DNA of 64,000 nucleotides, from assembly GCF_000003815.2 (NCBI RefSeq), contig NC_049980.1, forward strand, positions 23,325,249 to 23,389,248, given 5' to 3'. This document shows positions 43,601-56,700 of the stretch, piece by piece (position 1 is the stretch's first letter; the number at the start of each line of letters is the position of its first letter). The stretch comes from Branchiostoma floridae. Lineage: Eukaryota; Chordata; Leptocardii; Amphioxiformes; Branchiostomatidae. Made by a program: the position numbers and the translations under genes. Below the pieces are notes generated by a model that made no database searches, had not been told where the DNA came from, and was given only the letters and a program-made list of their open reading frames with translations.

Positions 43601-45629
43601 CTGGTGCATCTTGAGCTGCCCTGACACTTTCTTGTTTCTGACCCTGGGAAATTTCTCCTCTTTCCTTGGGTGCCTGGTACTTCTGAGGTTCATCTTTCTT
43701 AGACTTTGGACGAATAACTTTCCCTATTTGTGGACTACTGGTAGGTCCTTTTTCTTGTGACCTTATGTCTACCTGAGACTCCTGAACTGTAGCTGCAGCA
43801 TGTTTGTCTTTGGCATGTGGCGAGGGAAGACTTTGAAAGGACACAAACTCAAGCCCTGCAGCATTGGCAACAACTTCCTTTTTAAACTGCAAGAAATACA
43901 GAGGGATAAAAATCAACAATCATGTCTAAATAAGCATCTATCCCGGACTTTCTATGGTTATTGTGTTATTACTGCTACTAAAAGGCATGGATACAGCCAA
44001 GGAAATATCAAGGCATCAATTTACTTCAGAAAAAAATGGCAACTAGAACTGACAACTATCGGAAGAAAGACCTACCAACTTGGCTGCTTCTGTGAACATG
44101 TCCTCCAAGTTACGGTCAAACCAGTGCAGAAATGGGCGGAACATCAGCTCAGCTCGTCCTGTAGTTTCATTGGAAGTCTGCTTCTCCTGCAGCCAGTCTT
44201 TAATTTCCTGGTTCAAGTGCCTGAAGGATTTCAAAATGAAAAGATGAAGTATTAGATATAAAAATATACAATGTATTCATGAAAATCATAAAGCATTTAA
44301 GTATACACAATTATATTATACTTGCTTTTAAAAGTATCTAGTTTATAATTTTTTTACCAAAAGCCATGCAATGCATGTGAGCACAAAACGTAATTGATAG
44401 GTAAGTATAGGTAAGTACCTGATAACTGTCTCTGGAAGAGCTTGGTCTATTGTCAAACTGATGTCAGCAACCTAAAGGCATGCCAAAAGGAACTCAATCA
44501 CAACATGCTTTTTTCCAAATCATCAAACCAGATTGTTTACAAATGGAAACAAAACAATTTTGAAGTATATTATGGAAATATGAGGCAGTAGAATGTACCT
44601 GCACAGGATACTTTTCTGGAAAGTTAACATCAAGTTCAAAGACTTGTACATCGAAGGGCTGGAAAAAAGGGGACATTGATAAGAAAAAAAATGTATACAT
44701 CTGTGTGCACTGAGATAACGTATTATAAAAAAAATCAAAATGCCAATGTTCAAACTGTTGATGAGAAAACCTACCCAGTCAGGGTCGCTAGGAGACACCT
44801 GTATTCTGTAGACATTGCAGGTCCTGCCTTCTCCCGGGATCTCTTCTATATCCTCATTGCTGAATCTTTTCTTAAGCAGGGAGATCTCTGTTTCTTGAAG
44901 CTTGCTGAGCTCCTCATCAGTCGCTCCCTCCAACCTCACAGAAGGCCTTCCTGGTCTTGGGACAGGCTTGTGGGCAGCATGGATCACACGGTTTGGACGC
45001 TCAGCATTTTGTGGCACCAACGGTTGCTGCGCACCTTCCTCCTGTTGCTCTCCCTTGGAGGTATCATTCACATCATTGATGACTTCTATATTGTCCAACG
45101 AATTTGGATGAAAGAATTTGCATCTATCCTCCATGGTACACTTGCCATTCTTGAAGTATCTGCATAGCTTCTTGGATCTATTCTGCCCTGACCTTCTTGC
45201 AGACTGAGCAGGTCTTTCTCCGACACCTTCAGTCTTCTTACTAGGGTCTTCGTCCGTACCTGCACTACCTGTGTGCCTCTCGTGCAAGAATCTACATTCA
45301 CTACCAAACCTGCATCTCTGACCACGACTATAGACCCAGCACAGTTTCCCCTTGTTAGATGCAGGCTTTGACATTACATCTTTGGGAACAGGTTTCTGAA
45401 CTCCAGACTTTCCCATGTGATTAGATTCACCATCAACTCCCTCTGCTGTTGAACTTTCTTCCCTCTGGGCAGACGCCTCTTTTCTAACATGCTGGAATCG
45501 ACACTGTGTTCCATGACGACACCCCCTCTTTGAGTTGAAGAACTTGCAGACAGATGCTTGAGGCTCTTCTTGAGGCTTCTGTTCATCCACAGCAACCTTT
45601 TGCTCTTGGCTCTCAGAGGTCTCCAACAT
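40629..45629 (-). CDS. Triple CCCH finger - RWD-like - CHY zinc finger protein, complete
   Basis: I do not know a named vertebrate orthologue. Coding exons: 44775-45629, 44599-44658, 44419-44471, 44076-44220, 43483-43886, 42962-43190, 42623-42734, 41851-41980, 41437-41554, 41009-41118 and 40629-40719, 768 aa. The start at 45629 lies just inside an exon preceded by a good acceptor (TTATTACAG), so the first exon is untranslated. Domains: CCCH fingers at residues 28-47 and 97-116 (C-x8-C-x5-C-x3-H) and 156-174 (C-x7-C-x5-C-x3-H). An RWD-like fold follows near 262-350 (FELDVNFPEKYP, ADISLTIDQALPETVI), then a charged linker. Next is a Cys-pair region (CQKC, CLQC, CSHC; about 505-600). A canonical CHY finger lies at about 650-740 (CKHYKKSFRWLRFPCCGRTY, PCDVCHDD, NRMICGFCAKEQ), with a WEGGKG signature and a Lys-rich tail. 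RNA binding through the CCCH fingers is an inference. Confidence 0.82.
42191..42251. repeat. Perfect 19-bp inverted repeat with 23-bp loop
   Basis: CAGTCAGACTAATGACTGT at 42191-42209 is the exact reverse complement of 42233-42251. It lies in an intron of the CCCH-RWD-CHY gene, just left of a LINE tail. It could be the ends of a tiny DNA element or a hairpin in the transcript. Confidence 0.8.
42425..42611 (+). mobile_element. 5'-truncated non-LTR retrotransposon (LINE) 3' end
   Basis: The plus strand encodes about 55 in-frame residues, starting near GKRGRGRPRVTYLDNL and ending with a stop after RARARTK. The (R/K)GRP-x-TYLDN motif followed by a Q-x-x-W segment (EDQVHWRKISGLF) is the usual C-terminal tail of LINE ORF2 proteins. 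An AAGTAAGTAAAGTAAA tail follows the stop directly, as expected at a LINE 3' end. It is antisense to the host gene and lacks all catalytic domains, so it is a dead insertion. The upstream limit is uncertain. Confidence 0.68.
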
Positions 45630-45636
45630 GGTACTC

Positions 45637-47783
45637 CTGTAATAAGAGGAAAGTACATTATACAAATCACCTGGACTGAGAGTTAGCATATAGTATACCC
45701 TTGCCTCAATATCTCTGTCCAACACCAATTCTTTGCATGTGATGTTTAACACAACAATTAGTATCATGTTAATTTGTGGCACAAAAGCAAACCAATTAGA
45801 CCTGTGTTGATAACTGGCCCCTTAAAAGGGTGGGTTAAAACCGTAGTGGTTCCCCGCCCCCTCTATTCAAACCCCCCACAAGACAGAGAGTAGATTCTGC
45901 CGTGATATGCAGTATTAGACACAGTGCAGTACTCTATTAGTGATGTTGCTACGATTGCACTAACCTGCACTGAGTTTGAAGTGACCCGTACGTGTAGACT
46001 GAGATTTTGAAGACGGACGGACGGGTAGAAGAGAAGACCAGTTGGGTTTCCCGCTGGAGGCAGGTCGGTGGGCGTGACGCAGTTGGGCGCCTGGCCAAAG
46101 TTGCACGATTTTGGAATCAGGCACAAGGATTTAAATACCGTTCGAGATATTGCACAATGGGGTGTAACAACTCCAAGTGTTGTCGTTGCGTCACGAAGGG
46201 GTAACGTGAGGAACTATAACTACATAAACCGAGTCGTTTTCTGAAATCACAACGATGATATAATGTTGCTGATATTATTAATGTTTTCTTGCAGCTTTAG
46301 ACATATAGCAACGGCGTTTTTGGAGTCACTAGCTTCCACAGAGACACGATTCTAGGAGGTTTGCTGACGACGAAAACCCCACACAGCATCCCAGTCCGCG
46401 AGCAGAACGCTGACCTTTTAACCTCATACCGGACTATCCCATTACACAGTTCATAGGGCGGTCAAAATATTCGAATACTTTTTATCTTCAATTTCTATTG
46501 TATTTGATCATTTTTTATTACATGATCACTTACATAAATATTTATTTTAGTATTACTTGACAATAAAGCTAAATTTACTGCACAATATTATGTTTTGTCA
46601 TTATTTCTAAAACAGGTAAATTCAGGTTAGACCCTTCTGATTGCGACGTTGCACGTGACTTCAGAAAACAACATGGCGGCGCCCGTTTCATGAAAACATC
46701 GGAACAGGAACTTTTTCCACCCTAAACCACCTACAACTCATCTTCTCAAGGGTTGTGCAGCATAAAAGGTTAGGTTACCTGATGTTTCATCACGTGGCTT
46801 ACGTTGAATGCTATATCACATCTCAAACTTGTTTTTAAGAGGGTATTATTTTCGCTTCCGGTGAATAGGGGGTGGGGCTAAGGTCTATATACCTTGATGA
46901 TACCTTGATGATGTCTAGGTGAAGTAGGCTGCGCCTGTGTAGTCACCCTCCTGACGATCGTGGTATCTCTTCTTATCTCTTCTTATATCCAACTTACTAA
47001 GTCACTTTTGGATAGACCAAGGAGGTTTAAATGCTATCAATGCGGAATGTAGAAGATATCTCTTTCCATTAGCTATTACAGAACGCAAAATCGTGTGAAC
47101 AAGAATAGTAAAAGTTATGAGCTGAAAATGGTGTATCTGCTTGTTAGTTGTATATTTGATATACATTGTAGTGTCTTCCTAAAGAGTCGCAGAAAGGTGC
47201 ATTAGCAATCACGAACATTCAATGTCTGAAAATCCATTTTCCTCCATGTTTTTTAACCATTCTACCCTGGCCTTGAGGCTTGAAGTCTCTCGCACCTGCA
47301 TGTTCATGGTATTCATTTCCCACTAAGGAGCCGGCAATGCACGTTTGCGAAGCTTTGTCATCCAATTCTGAAATCAAACAGACTGTGTTGCCATGTTGGA
47401 TAACTTTGTTGATGTTTGGCCCTGCCAATGGTAGTCTTTCCGGTTATGGTCGGTTGTGGTGACAAGATATAAGACATACTGCACACAGGGTAAGATTTCA
47501 GAGCTATACCGAGGGTGCCTCAGGTGAAGAAATACACGCGCTTGATTTTCGTCACCGCAGGCATACTCCAGACACGAGGTTGGAATGTGCATGTATTGCT
47601 TCCTCTAGCGCTTCCTCTATGTCGGTGTTTGGGTCCCCCTATATACTAGTACCTGGATTTCAGGAAAGCCAGCAAAGGAATTATGAGCAATCACCCTTTC
47701 TTGTTTTAATTGGGGTATTCAACAACTGGTTGGCAAAGAGTAACCTATATATGATGAGTTTGTTTTTTCATTTATGTTTATAG
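45637..47783. other. Divergent intergenic region between the CCCH-RWD-CHY gene and WASHC5
   Basis: About 2.1 kb with no convincing coding exon, though open frames at 46007-46204 (plus) and 47219-47428 (minus) exist. It probably contains untranslated first exons of both flanking genes (see the WASHC5 promoter entry). The stretch at 46000-46200 is CpG-rich and may be the start of the minus-strand gene. Confidence 0.5.
46650..46768 (+). promoter_or_regulatory. Probable WASHC5 promoter and untranslated first exon
   Basis: An E-box CACGTGAC at 46652-46659 is followed by the YY1-like AACATGGCGGC at 46670-46680. A good donor, AAAAG then GTTAGG, ends a possible first exon near 46768. The WASHC5 coding exon begins at 47784 after a TTTATAG acceptor, 8 bp before the ATG, so an upstream untranslated exon is required. 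The ATG in the YY1-like motif opens a six-codon reading frame ending in TGA, a possible minimal uORF. Confidence 0.45.
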
Positions 47784-47791
47784 GCAGTGCC

Positions 47792-50700
47792 ATGGACTTC
47801 TTGGCAGAAGATAACCTGTGTGGGAGGACCCTGCTCCGTCTGGTCTCCCGCGGTAACGCCATCATCGCAGAGCTGCTCCGTCTGTCGGAGTTCATCCCAC
47901 CAGTGTTCCGTCTGGATAACAAACGTGACCAGGAGGTCTACGGTGACATCATCACAGACTTTTCCTACTTCCGGCAGCAGGACTACTTTGACCACAACAT
48001 CGAGAAACGACCAGTAAGATGATCAATCTCAACCCAACCCTCAATTGTTATTGTGCTCTCCTCCTGGTAGGATCAATGTATCACCAATAGGGCAATAGTT
48101 TTGAATGTTTTGAATATCATCTTTTAAAGAGTTACGATCTTTTAAACATCCTTCATAAGTGCAAAGAAACACCATATATCAATTAAGTTACCCTTTAGCA
48201 ATATGATGCAATTTCAAGTTTACATCAGGTATTTATTCAAATTAGAGTACTGAATAGGGTAAATATGTCTCATGTATAACATTCAGTGCTTACTTTTTAT
48301 TGTGGAAAATGCTTTTTTTTTTCTTACTTTGATACTGACAGGACTTACAGGACCTCGATGAACAGTTCAGGGAGAACAATATTGACATCCTGACCAGGTT
48401 CTATCTGGCATTTGAGAGCATCCACAAGTATGTCACTGATCTAAACAGGTGAGGTGCATTCTGGTACGGTATTTTTTGAATTTGCACTGCTTGTAAGTAA
48501 TGTGGGGTTCATCTGACCTGGTCCGAGTCTTGAATAGAGGTGAAGAAAGTGAAAGTGTTCAGCTAAACTGAAGAGCTAATTTTCCACTAGCACTGTGGCA
48601 GTGACTTGAGAGAAAAGACAGATGCTATGTACAGTATTTACAGGTCCATTGTACCAGAGAAATTCCCCTAGCCCTTTCACACAAGTACATTATTATAGAT
48701 GAGAAATAGACCACGTATTGACGTCCCTTCCAAGTACGGCAGCCCTTGCCAGAATTGTGTATTTTAGGTGAGTGACATGCAAGTACTAGAGTCTACATTT
48801 GCTAACCACTGGACTTTGCACATAACTTGAACAACATTTCAAGGGTGGAGGCACATTATTGATGTTTTATGTTATATTTCTTGCCTAGATACCTTGAGGA
48901 TCTGCAGGAGGGAGTGTACATCCAGCAGACCATGGAGTCTGTCCTATTGAACGAGGATGGGAAACAGCTGATGTGTGAGTCCCTGTTCCTGTATGGCACC
49001 ATGCTGCTGGCCGTGGACATGAAGTTTGAAGGGGTCATCAGGGAGAGGATGCTAGTCTCTTACCACAGGTAGGATTGTCTTCTTCAACAAGTATATACAT
49101 TGTATAAGATGTAGTGGTTGCTATAAGAAGTAAGCTAAAATATAGGGACACACACCTTTACCAAATGGAATGATCAGACAGAAGAAAAGCTTGCCAGATG
49201 AGACTGTGATCTCTTAATATTTAATAGCTGCTTCTAGTGTCCTCTTGATGGGCCGATGGGCACAAATCATCAAAGTGAAAGGGTAGATTTTCAGTTGAAA
49301 AATTATGTTTGATTTGTTATGTTCAGCAATGAGCAAATGCAGCTGCTAGCTGTTGAAAGTGTCACACTAGTTTAATGTAAACAACACTACCATGTGTGGC
49401 CTGCAGGTACAGTTCTGCACGTGCCGTGACTGACTCCAACATTGATGATGTCTGTAAGCTGCTGCGGAGCACAGGCTTCAACCCTGCCCCAGGTGCTAAG
49501 AAACCTGCAAACTATCCAGAATCCTTCTTCAAGTGAGTCTTATTCCTTTTGTAATATTAGAGGTAAAATCATTCCAAATTACAATATTACAGGTTCAAAT
49601 GGTCACTTATATGTTACCTGTAACCAAAATATAATCTTAACTTTGCATCTTGAAAAAAAACTTTCTGTGCTTGTGACCTGAATATCTTTAATTTTATAGG
49701 CGAGTGCCCATCAGACCAGTCTTCATCAGCATGGTGATTGGTCGGCTGAGGTCTGACGACATCTATAACCAGATCTCAGCATACCCCCTCCCCGAGCACC
49801 GCAGTACGGCGCTGGCCACCCAGGCGTCCATGTTGTACGTTATCCTGTACTTCGCACCGGAGATCCTCCACAACCAGCAGGCCAAGATGAGGGAAATTGT
49901 GGACAAGCACTTCCCTGATAACTGGGTAAGAAAACAGACAAACATTATGAACAAAGGCCCTCAGTACTCTAACATTTACACACAATTAGAAATAGATGGA
50001 TCAGACTTTTATGACAATATAAATGAATACTTGTATGGCTTGACATATCATATATTAGTGAAACTTGATGCTACCATCAGAAGTTGTGTCTAGATCATCA
50101 CATGGAAATGTACCAGGGCTATAAAAGGAAATAGTAAAGCAAAAGAGTACAACCAAATGTATGATGGTATGATGTATCCAGTTTGTTTTCTGTCCATTCC
50201 TCCAGGTGGTGAGTGTGTACATGGGCATCATCGTAAACCTGGTAGAGGCTTGGGATGGCTACAAAGCTGCTAAAACTGCTCTGAACAACACAACAGAACA
50301 GGCCAATGTCAGGGAACAGGTACTTTGGGCTTGGGCACTTCTATGTTGTACTAATTACTTTTATGTTTCTTCATAGCAGTAAATTGTTCTGTGTAATTGT
50401 ATACTAGTACATGGCTTGATACACATGTACATGTAGCACCCAGTGTCCATATTGAAGGGTACTAGTATCTTATATAATGTGTGCAAATTAGACTCTGCTA
50501 TCTAACAGAGACAGTAACTTGTCTTTAACTTATTATGTGTGCTACATTTGACTTAACCCCTTGTTTTAACACAAAACTTAACCCTCCACTCCAGGCCATG
50601 AAGTATGAGCAGTGTGTAACTAAGCTGAACCCTCTGGTGAAGCAGCAGCTGAAGGAAGGTGTGCTGACAGAAGAGTTTGTGCTGGACTCCATCCCCAAAC

Positions 50701-53700
50701 TCATGAACATCATCCGGGAGTGTAACGTCACCATCCACTGGATGTTACTGCACACTGTGGAGTCAGGTAGGGACTGCTCCTTACAAAGATGTCCTGGTAG
50801 ATTATGAGTGTCCATCTAGTCTTGCTGAAGGTATTTTAGCCAGTGTGATTCATTTTGGGCACTTTACAAGTATGATTAGCTGTGTTTAGAATGGAGACTT
50901 GGAAAAACAACTTTGGAGTTGGTTGCAATAGGCAACTAGATTTACTCACATGCATGAAATTACAGCCGATCAGACTCATCCTATAAACACTTACAGTAAT
51001 CCTACATGGAGCCAAGTTGCAGTATCTAGACTACAGGACTACTACATGAAAACAAATACAAACCTTACAGTCATGAGCATTAATGTCAGCCACCTTATCC
51101 TTACAGGTGCTGACCTGAACAAGCGGTGCCGACAGCTGAGAGAACAGGTGATAGCTGACAGCAAGTACAACCCTGGCATCCTGTTCGAGTTACTTCTCAA
51201 CACTGCACAGCTGGAACTCAAATTGAAAGAGGTACAGAGGATGGACTGATCTAGTTTATCCATCTTTAGTCTACAGGCTGTTGTGATGAAAAACTTATGT
51301 TGCTCAGCATAGATATTTTAAAATCTTATATTGATGCAAGTTAAGCTTGTACAGCCACATGAACAATACGAAAAATGTCATACGAGCAATTTAAGTCATG
51401 CAAAGCAATATATAGGCTAAGATTAGCTTTCTATACACTTGTTTCAGTCCTAATAAAGAGATTTTTAGTCCTTTCGTTGAATGCATGTATTTTATTGAAT
51501 ATACTATGTGCAATGAGTTGTTCTCTTAGTTACTAATTAGTCTAAACTATAGATTTTGTTCAATATTTCCTTTCAGATGTTCAAACAGATGCTTCAGGAT
51601 AAACAGAACAAGTGGGAACAGTGTAAGAAGGAGGGATCAGAGAGGGTGGCTGAGCTGGGGGAGGTGTTCTCAGGAACCAAACCTCTCACAAGGGTGGAGA
51701 AAAATGGCAAGTGTTTTTTTATTTTTTATTGTGTACTGTGTTCTGGAAAATGCTATAACATTTATTAAACGAAAGCAACAAGTAATTTCTTTATAAATAT
51801 TATTCAACCTCTGAGGACAGACTTAAGCAGAATGACAGTAAATATGTAAATGATATGTTTCATCATCATCAACCATAATGTCTTGAACTTGCCTTGCAAA
51901 GAATGATAAAGGCTGTAGCAGTACCTACTTCTCCCCAAATTACAATTGCTTGTCCTATGTTAATGTAGAGAACCTACAGGCATACTTCAATGAGACGGCT
52001 AAGCAGATCACCTCCTTGAGCTATGAAGACTCCACCTCTGCTGGGAGGAAGATTGTTCAACTCATCCAAGCTCTGGAAGAGGTAATCCACAGCCTGCTGT
52101 CTTCAAAGTTGGGGTTCATGCATTCTGTAAACTAGAAAGACATTTAATATCATAATTAGTATCTTAATTTTTTTAAATCATTTTCACTCACATATCATAA
52201 TGGTTGAATACACTTAGAATTCAGCCAGTTTGAATTATTTTCTAGGTTTTTGGTATTAACTTTTGCTGTATTGTGTCTGATCTATCCAGTTACTTGAATA
52301 ACCTTGTGTATCTCACTACCTGGATGCCTAACGATCATTGACGTGCCAATAGTAAGGTACAGTTTCTTCAGCTTTGCATATCCTTTGCATGTCCCTTCCA
52401 GGTGCAAGAGTTTCACCAGCTGGAGGCTAACCTTCAGGTGCGTCAGTTCCTTGCCGACACGCGCAAGTTTCTTCACCAGATGATCCGCACCATCAACATT
52501 AAGGAGGAGGTCCTCATCACCATGTCTATAGTGGGAGATCTCTCCTACGCATGGAACATTATCGACAAGTAAGGACTAAAGTTAGCAGTTTTTTCTCATG
52601 CAAAAATGAACGTACCTTGTTGAAAGTAGTAAGTTAGGAATTCACTTGCTTGGAAATTCTTCCTCGTCAAATCTTTATATCTTGTTATAATGCAGCAGGA
52701 TATATTTACTCTCTCCAAAGTTACACAGGGCACATGCAGCAGGGTATCAAGAGGGATCCATCTCTGGTCACCAAACTCAGGGCCACCTTCCTCAAGGTAT
52801 TGCTAAGTCATCATTTTACATATAAATTTTGTTTTGGACATTTATAATGATAAGACATTTTAGCAAATTGTAATCATAAGATACAGCAATGATTGTATCT
52901 CAATGTTTCTTCATTAAAAGCCTGAACATTTCTCCCATGTTCACAGCTTGCCTCAGCCATGGACCTGCCCCTGCTGCGTATTAACCAGGCCAACAGTCCC
53001 GACCTGATCAGTGTGTCTCAGTACTACTCAGGAGAGCTGGTCACCTATGTCAGGAAGGTGCTGCAGATCATCCCAGAGACCATGTTTGGGCTTCTGGGAG
53101 TCATCATTAAGGTTTGTGGATATACTGTTTGGTACTGCAGTGTTTGCAGTTTGCAAGTTAGCACATTGTATTTGCAATGTTATTTCATATGTTACCTCTC
53201 TTTACAAAGTTTGTCATTTTGTTTCTTTTTTGAATAAGGTAAGAGAAAGTGTTCCAAACATGAAAATAGCAACTTCCTACTTCAAGAATATTTTTTTTCC
53301 ATTTTGAAATAGATTGTCATCAAACAAAGCCATCATGATAACTATTATATTTCACTCTTTCTTCAAACATGTTCTCTGTGGCACTTGTAACTAGTCAGTA
53401 TCGTAACAAGCATACTGGTTACACAACTGTTGATTCCAAGGGGTAGATGACATTGCTTTGTGGTGTACATGTTGTTTTCTTCATCATGTCCCCCCTCCCC
53501 CCCACAGATGCAGACCAGTCAGATTAAGGAGGTTCCCACCCGTCTTGAGAAAGACAAGCTGAAGGAGTATGCCCAGCTGGAGGAGAGAGCCAAGGTGGCC
53601 AAACTCACGCACGACATCTCGGTCTTCACCGAGGGTATCCTGATGATGAAAACTACCCTTGTTGGAATCATTAAGGTATGTCTGAATCCCTGCTTTTTCA

Positions 53701-56700
53701 AGGCTTATTTGTATGTCTAGAAACAGGGTTCATGCTGACAGTTCATTCTATTTCTGTAATACACCATTATCGGATGTCATGGTCAAGTACTTGCTCAATA
53801 TCCCTCCATAACAATGGTAATCCTGTTGCAGGTTGACCCAAAGCAGCTGTTAGAGGATGGCATCAGGAAAGAGCTGGTGAAGAGGGTGGCCTATGCACTA
53901 CATCAGGGGCTCATCTTTAATCCAAAGTCAAAGGTAGATTCATATACACTTATTTCTATCAATCAATCAGTCATATAGCCTATAGTGCAACTAGTCTGTT
54001 TGCCTTGACTGGTCTTTTCAAGGGTGCAGTTAGTACTTTTTGTGAACATGAATAGAGAGCAAAATTTTTCACCAACTGCAGCAGTACGTTTCGTCTTTTT
54101 TTTGTATATGTTGTAAGGGCATTCATCACAGCAGGTAAAATTGTGAGTTTCAGTTTTCATATGCAAAAAATAAACATTTTTTTTTTCAGGTTAGTGAGCT
54201 CATTCCAAGGTTAAACGGTATGGGAGCAGTGATGGACGGATTCCGGCGGTCGTTTGAGTACATCCAGGACTACGTGAGCATCTCCGGGCTGAAGATCTGG
54301 CAGGAGGAGGTCTCCAGGATCATCAACTATAACGTGGAGCAGGAGTGCAACAGTTTCCTCAGGATCAAGGTGAAACTTCTCTCTACGTTTTAATTTACAA
54401 AACAGATAACCATTTTATCATAGCCTAGAGAAATTTTTTCTGCTTTCTCCACAAACAGCTAACTAAATATTTACACGTTGAAGTAAGACTTAGACAAAAT
54501 ACCATGTTTTGGAAAAATGCAAACTTAATACATTACTTCACTCAGTCTCCTAGTATGTCTTTTGTTGTTAGTTAAGATCAAGTTATGGTATTACACATAC
54601 TGTAGTGGGGTAGTGATGTATCATATTTCACTTATCTTATTGGAACATTTTTATTAGAATGTTTTCATTCACATATTGAACTGCTTTCAGGTCTCTGATT
54701 TCCAAAGTCTGTACCAGTCTAAAGACATTCCAATCCCCAAATTTGCACCTGTGGATGCATCGGTCAACTTTATTGGTCGACTGGCCCGAGAGATCCTGCG
54801 TATCACTGACCCAAAGTTGACCACGTACATTGACCAGATGACAGCCTGGTATGACAACAAGACCAAGCAGGAGATCATGACTAACAGGCTCTTCACCAAA
54901 GTACAGGTAAGACCATTTGCCCTCTCCAGAAGCTTGTGTTTTATGTGCAATTTGTTCGTGTGTTTTTTTGTTTTTTTTTGGCAACATAACTCAAGAAACT
55001 GTGAATGGATGGACGTTAGGATAGGGGTTGTGAAAAGGTGTGCCGCACGGCTGTTGCAACCCTGCCATTTCACAACCCAAGTAAAACAATCATATGTTTA
55101 GACTTTTGGACCAAGTGCTTTTATATTGAAAACATTGGCACTTATCAAAATGGGAAAAGTGGAATTTCAAACTTAAAGTGGAGCCTGTTTGATGTTGTTC
55201 ATCTTACCAACTTGATCTTACAGAAGAGCCTGGGTACGTTTGGGCTGACGGGTCTGGACCGTCTGCTGTGCTTCATGATTGTGCGCGAGCTGCAGAACTT
55301 CCTTGCCGTGCTGCAGCGGGGAGTGATGCGCGACAAGTCGTGGCTGGACATGTTCGCCAGTCTCATGAAGAGTCTCAACCCTGTCAGGGGCATTGTGGGT
55401 AAGGCACAGTCTGACTCTGGGCAGTCACACTGCCGAATTGATGACCAAGTTCTTTCCTGAAACATATAGTTGGTAGAGCTATCATCTTTAGTCTAAAGGA
55501 TCACTGTCCCCAGACAAACGAAGCTGAGCATTAAAGGAGGGAAGGTCTAAGAGGGAGAGTTTGATTGTTACTCAGAACAAGTGACACCACAAGCCCGGGA
55601 AACATTGTTGTATTGCTGGTCACTTTAATAACTTAAAGAAAGACAGTTGAAAAGCGATTAATTTTTTTCGTAGACTTGCTTTCCCTTATCTATCATTGGT
55701 ACAATTACCCTGTCCATTGTCCATATTAATATGTTCTACCTTGCCAAATTTTCCCCATTCCATAGCCAATGCCACCAAGGTGTACCCACAAGCCTGTACC
55801 AAAGCCAGTAAGATGTGGCAGCTGTTCTTGGAGGTCATCCTGAAGGTCGGACAAATCCAGCTGCTGAGGAGACAGATCGCCTACGAGCTCAACTTCTCCT
55901 GCAAGTTTGACTCCAAGTTCCTGGCTTGTGCACTGCAGACATTCAATGAGTGAGTCGAACATGTTTCATTGAGGCCCTTACCTGGCTGAAGTCCAGATCT
56001 GATTCACTAAATAAATATGTAAAACCTAGTAAAGTAAAACAAACTATTGAATGCTAGACTTGAAGTAATTCTTTTGTTTCATTGCTTCATTTTAGATTAT
56101 TAGAATTTATTTCATCTCTCTGGACCATCTGTAAGCTATTTTTGGTGACAAGTAAACAATTTGATATGGCAAAGTATTTTTGATCTACATTGTATGTTGG
56201 AATTCTGATTGTAATGTGCATCTTATTGTTGAGAGAAATGTTTTGTGAAAAATTTTGTGGATTCCCCTCAGGTCTCTTCTAGCCAATATAGAGGCCCACT
56301 ACCAGGACCCATCCCTGCCTTACCCTAAGGAAGACAACCCACTCATGTTTGAGCTGACATCCTATCTAGAATGTGCTGGCATCAACAACCCCCTCAACAA
56401 GGTAAAAAAACACCTTTATATTTGAGATTTGTCTATGTTTCATTTTCATCTAATACCTCACTGTATGATTTCACACATGTACATGCAAACATGATATTAT
56501 GCATATGATGTTAGTATTCTATAGCATATACATTTGTATTATATTTAAGATATGTCATCAAATATTCAAAACTGAATCGTCTTATCTCTTCTAACAGATC
56601 TATGTGACAACCCAGCGGCTGCCATACCTCTCCCTGCTGAACTTCCTCTTTGTGATCTCACAATTGTCAAGGCTGCAGTATGTCAAGGCCGTTGGTAAGA

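Noticed and set aside
44676-45167. 163-codon plus-strand open frame
   Set aside because: It is antisense to the first coding exon of the CCCH-RWD-CHY gene, where the zinc-finger frame is unmistakable.
45630-45782. In-frame N-terminal extension of the CCCH-RWD-CHY protein
   Set aside because: A good splice acceptor lies just upstream of the ATG at 45629, so the extension is most likely intron.
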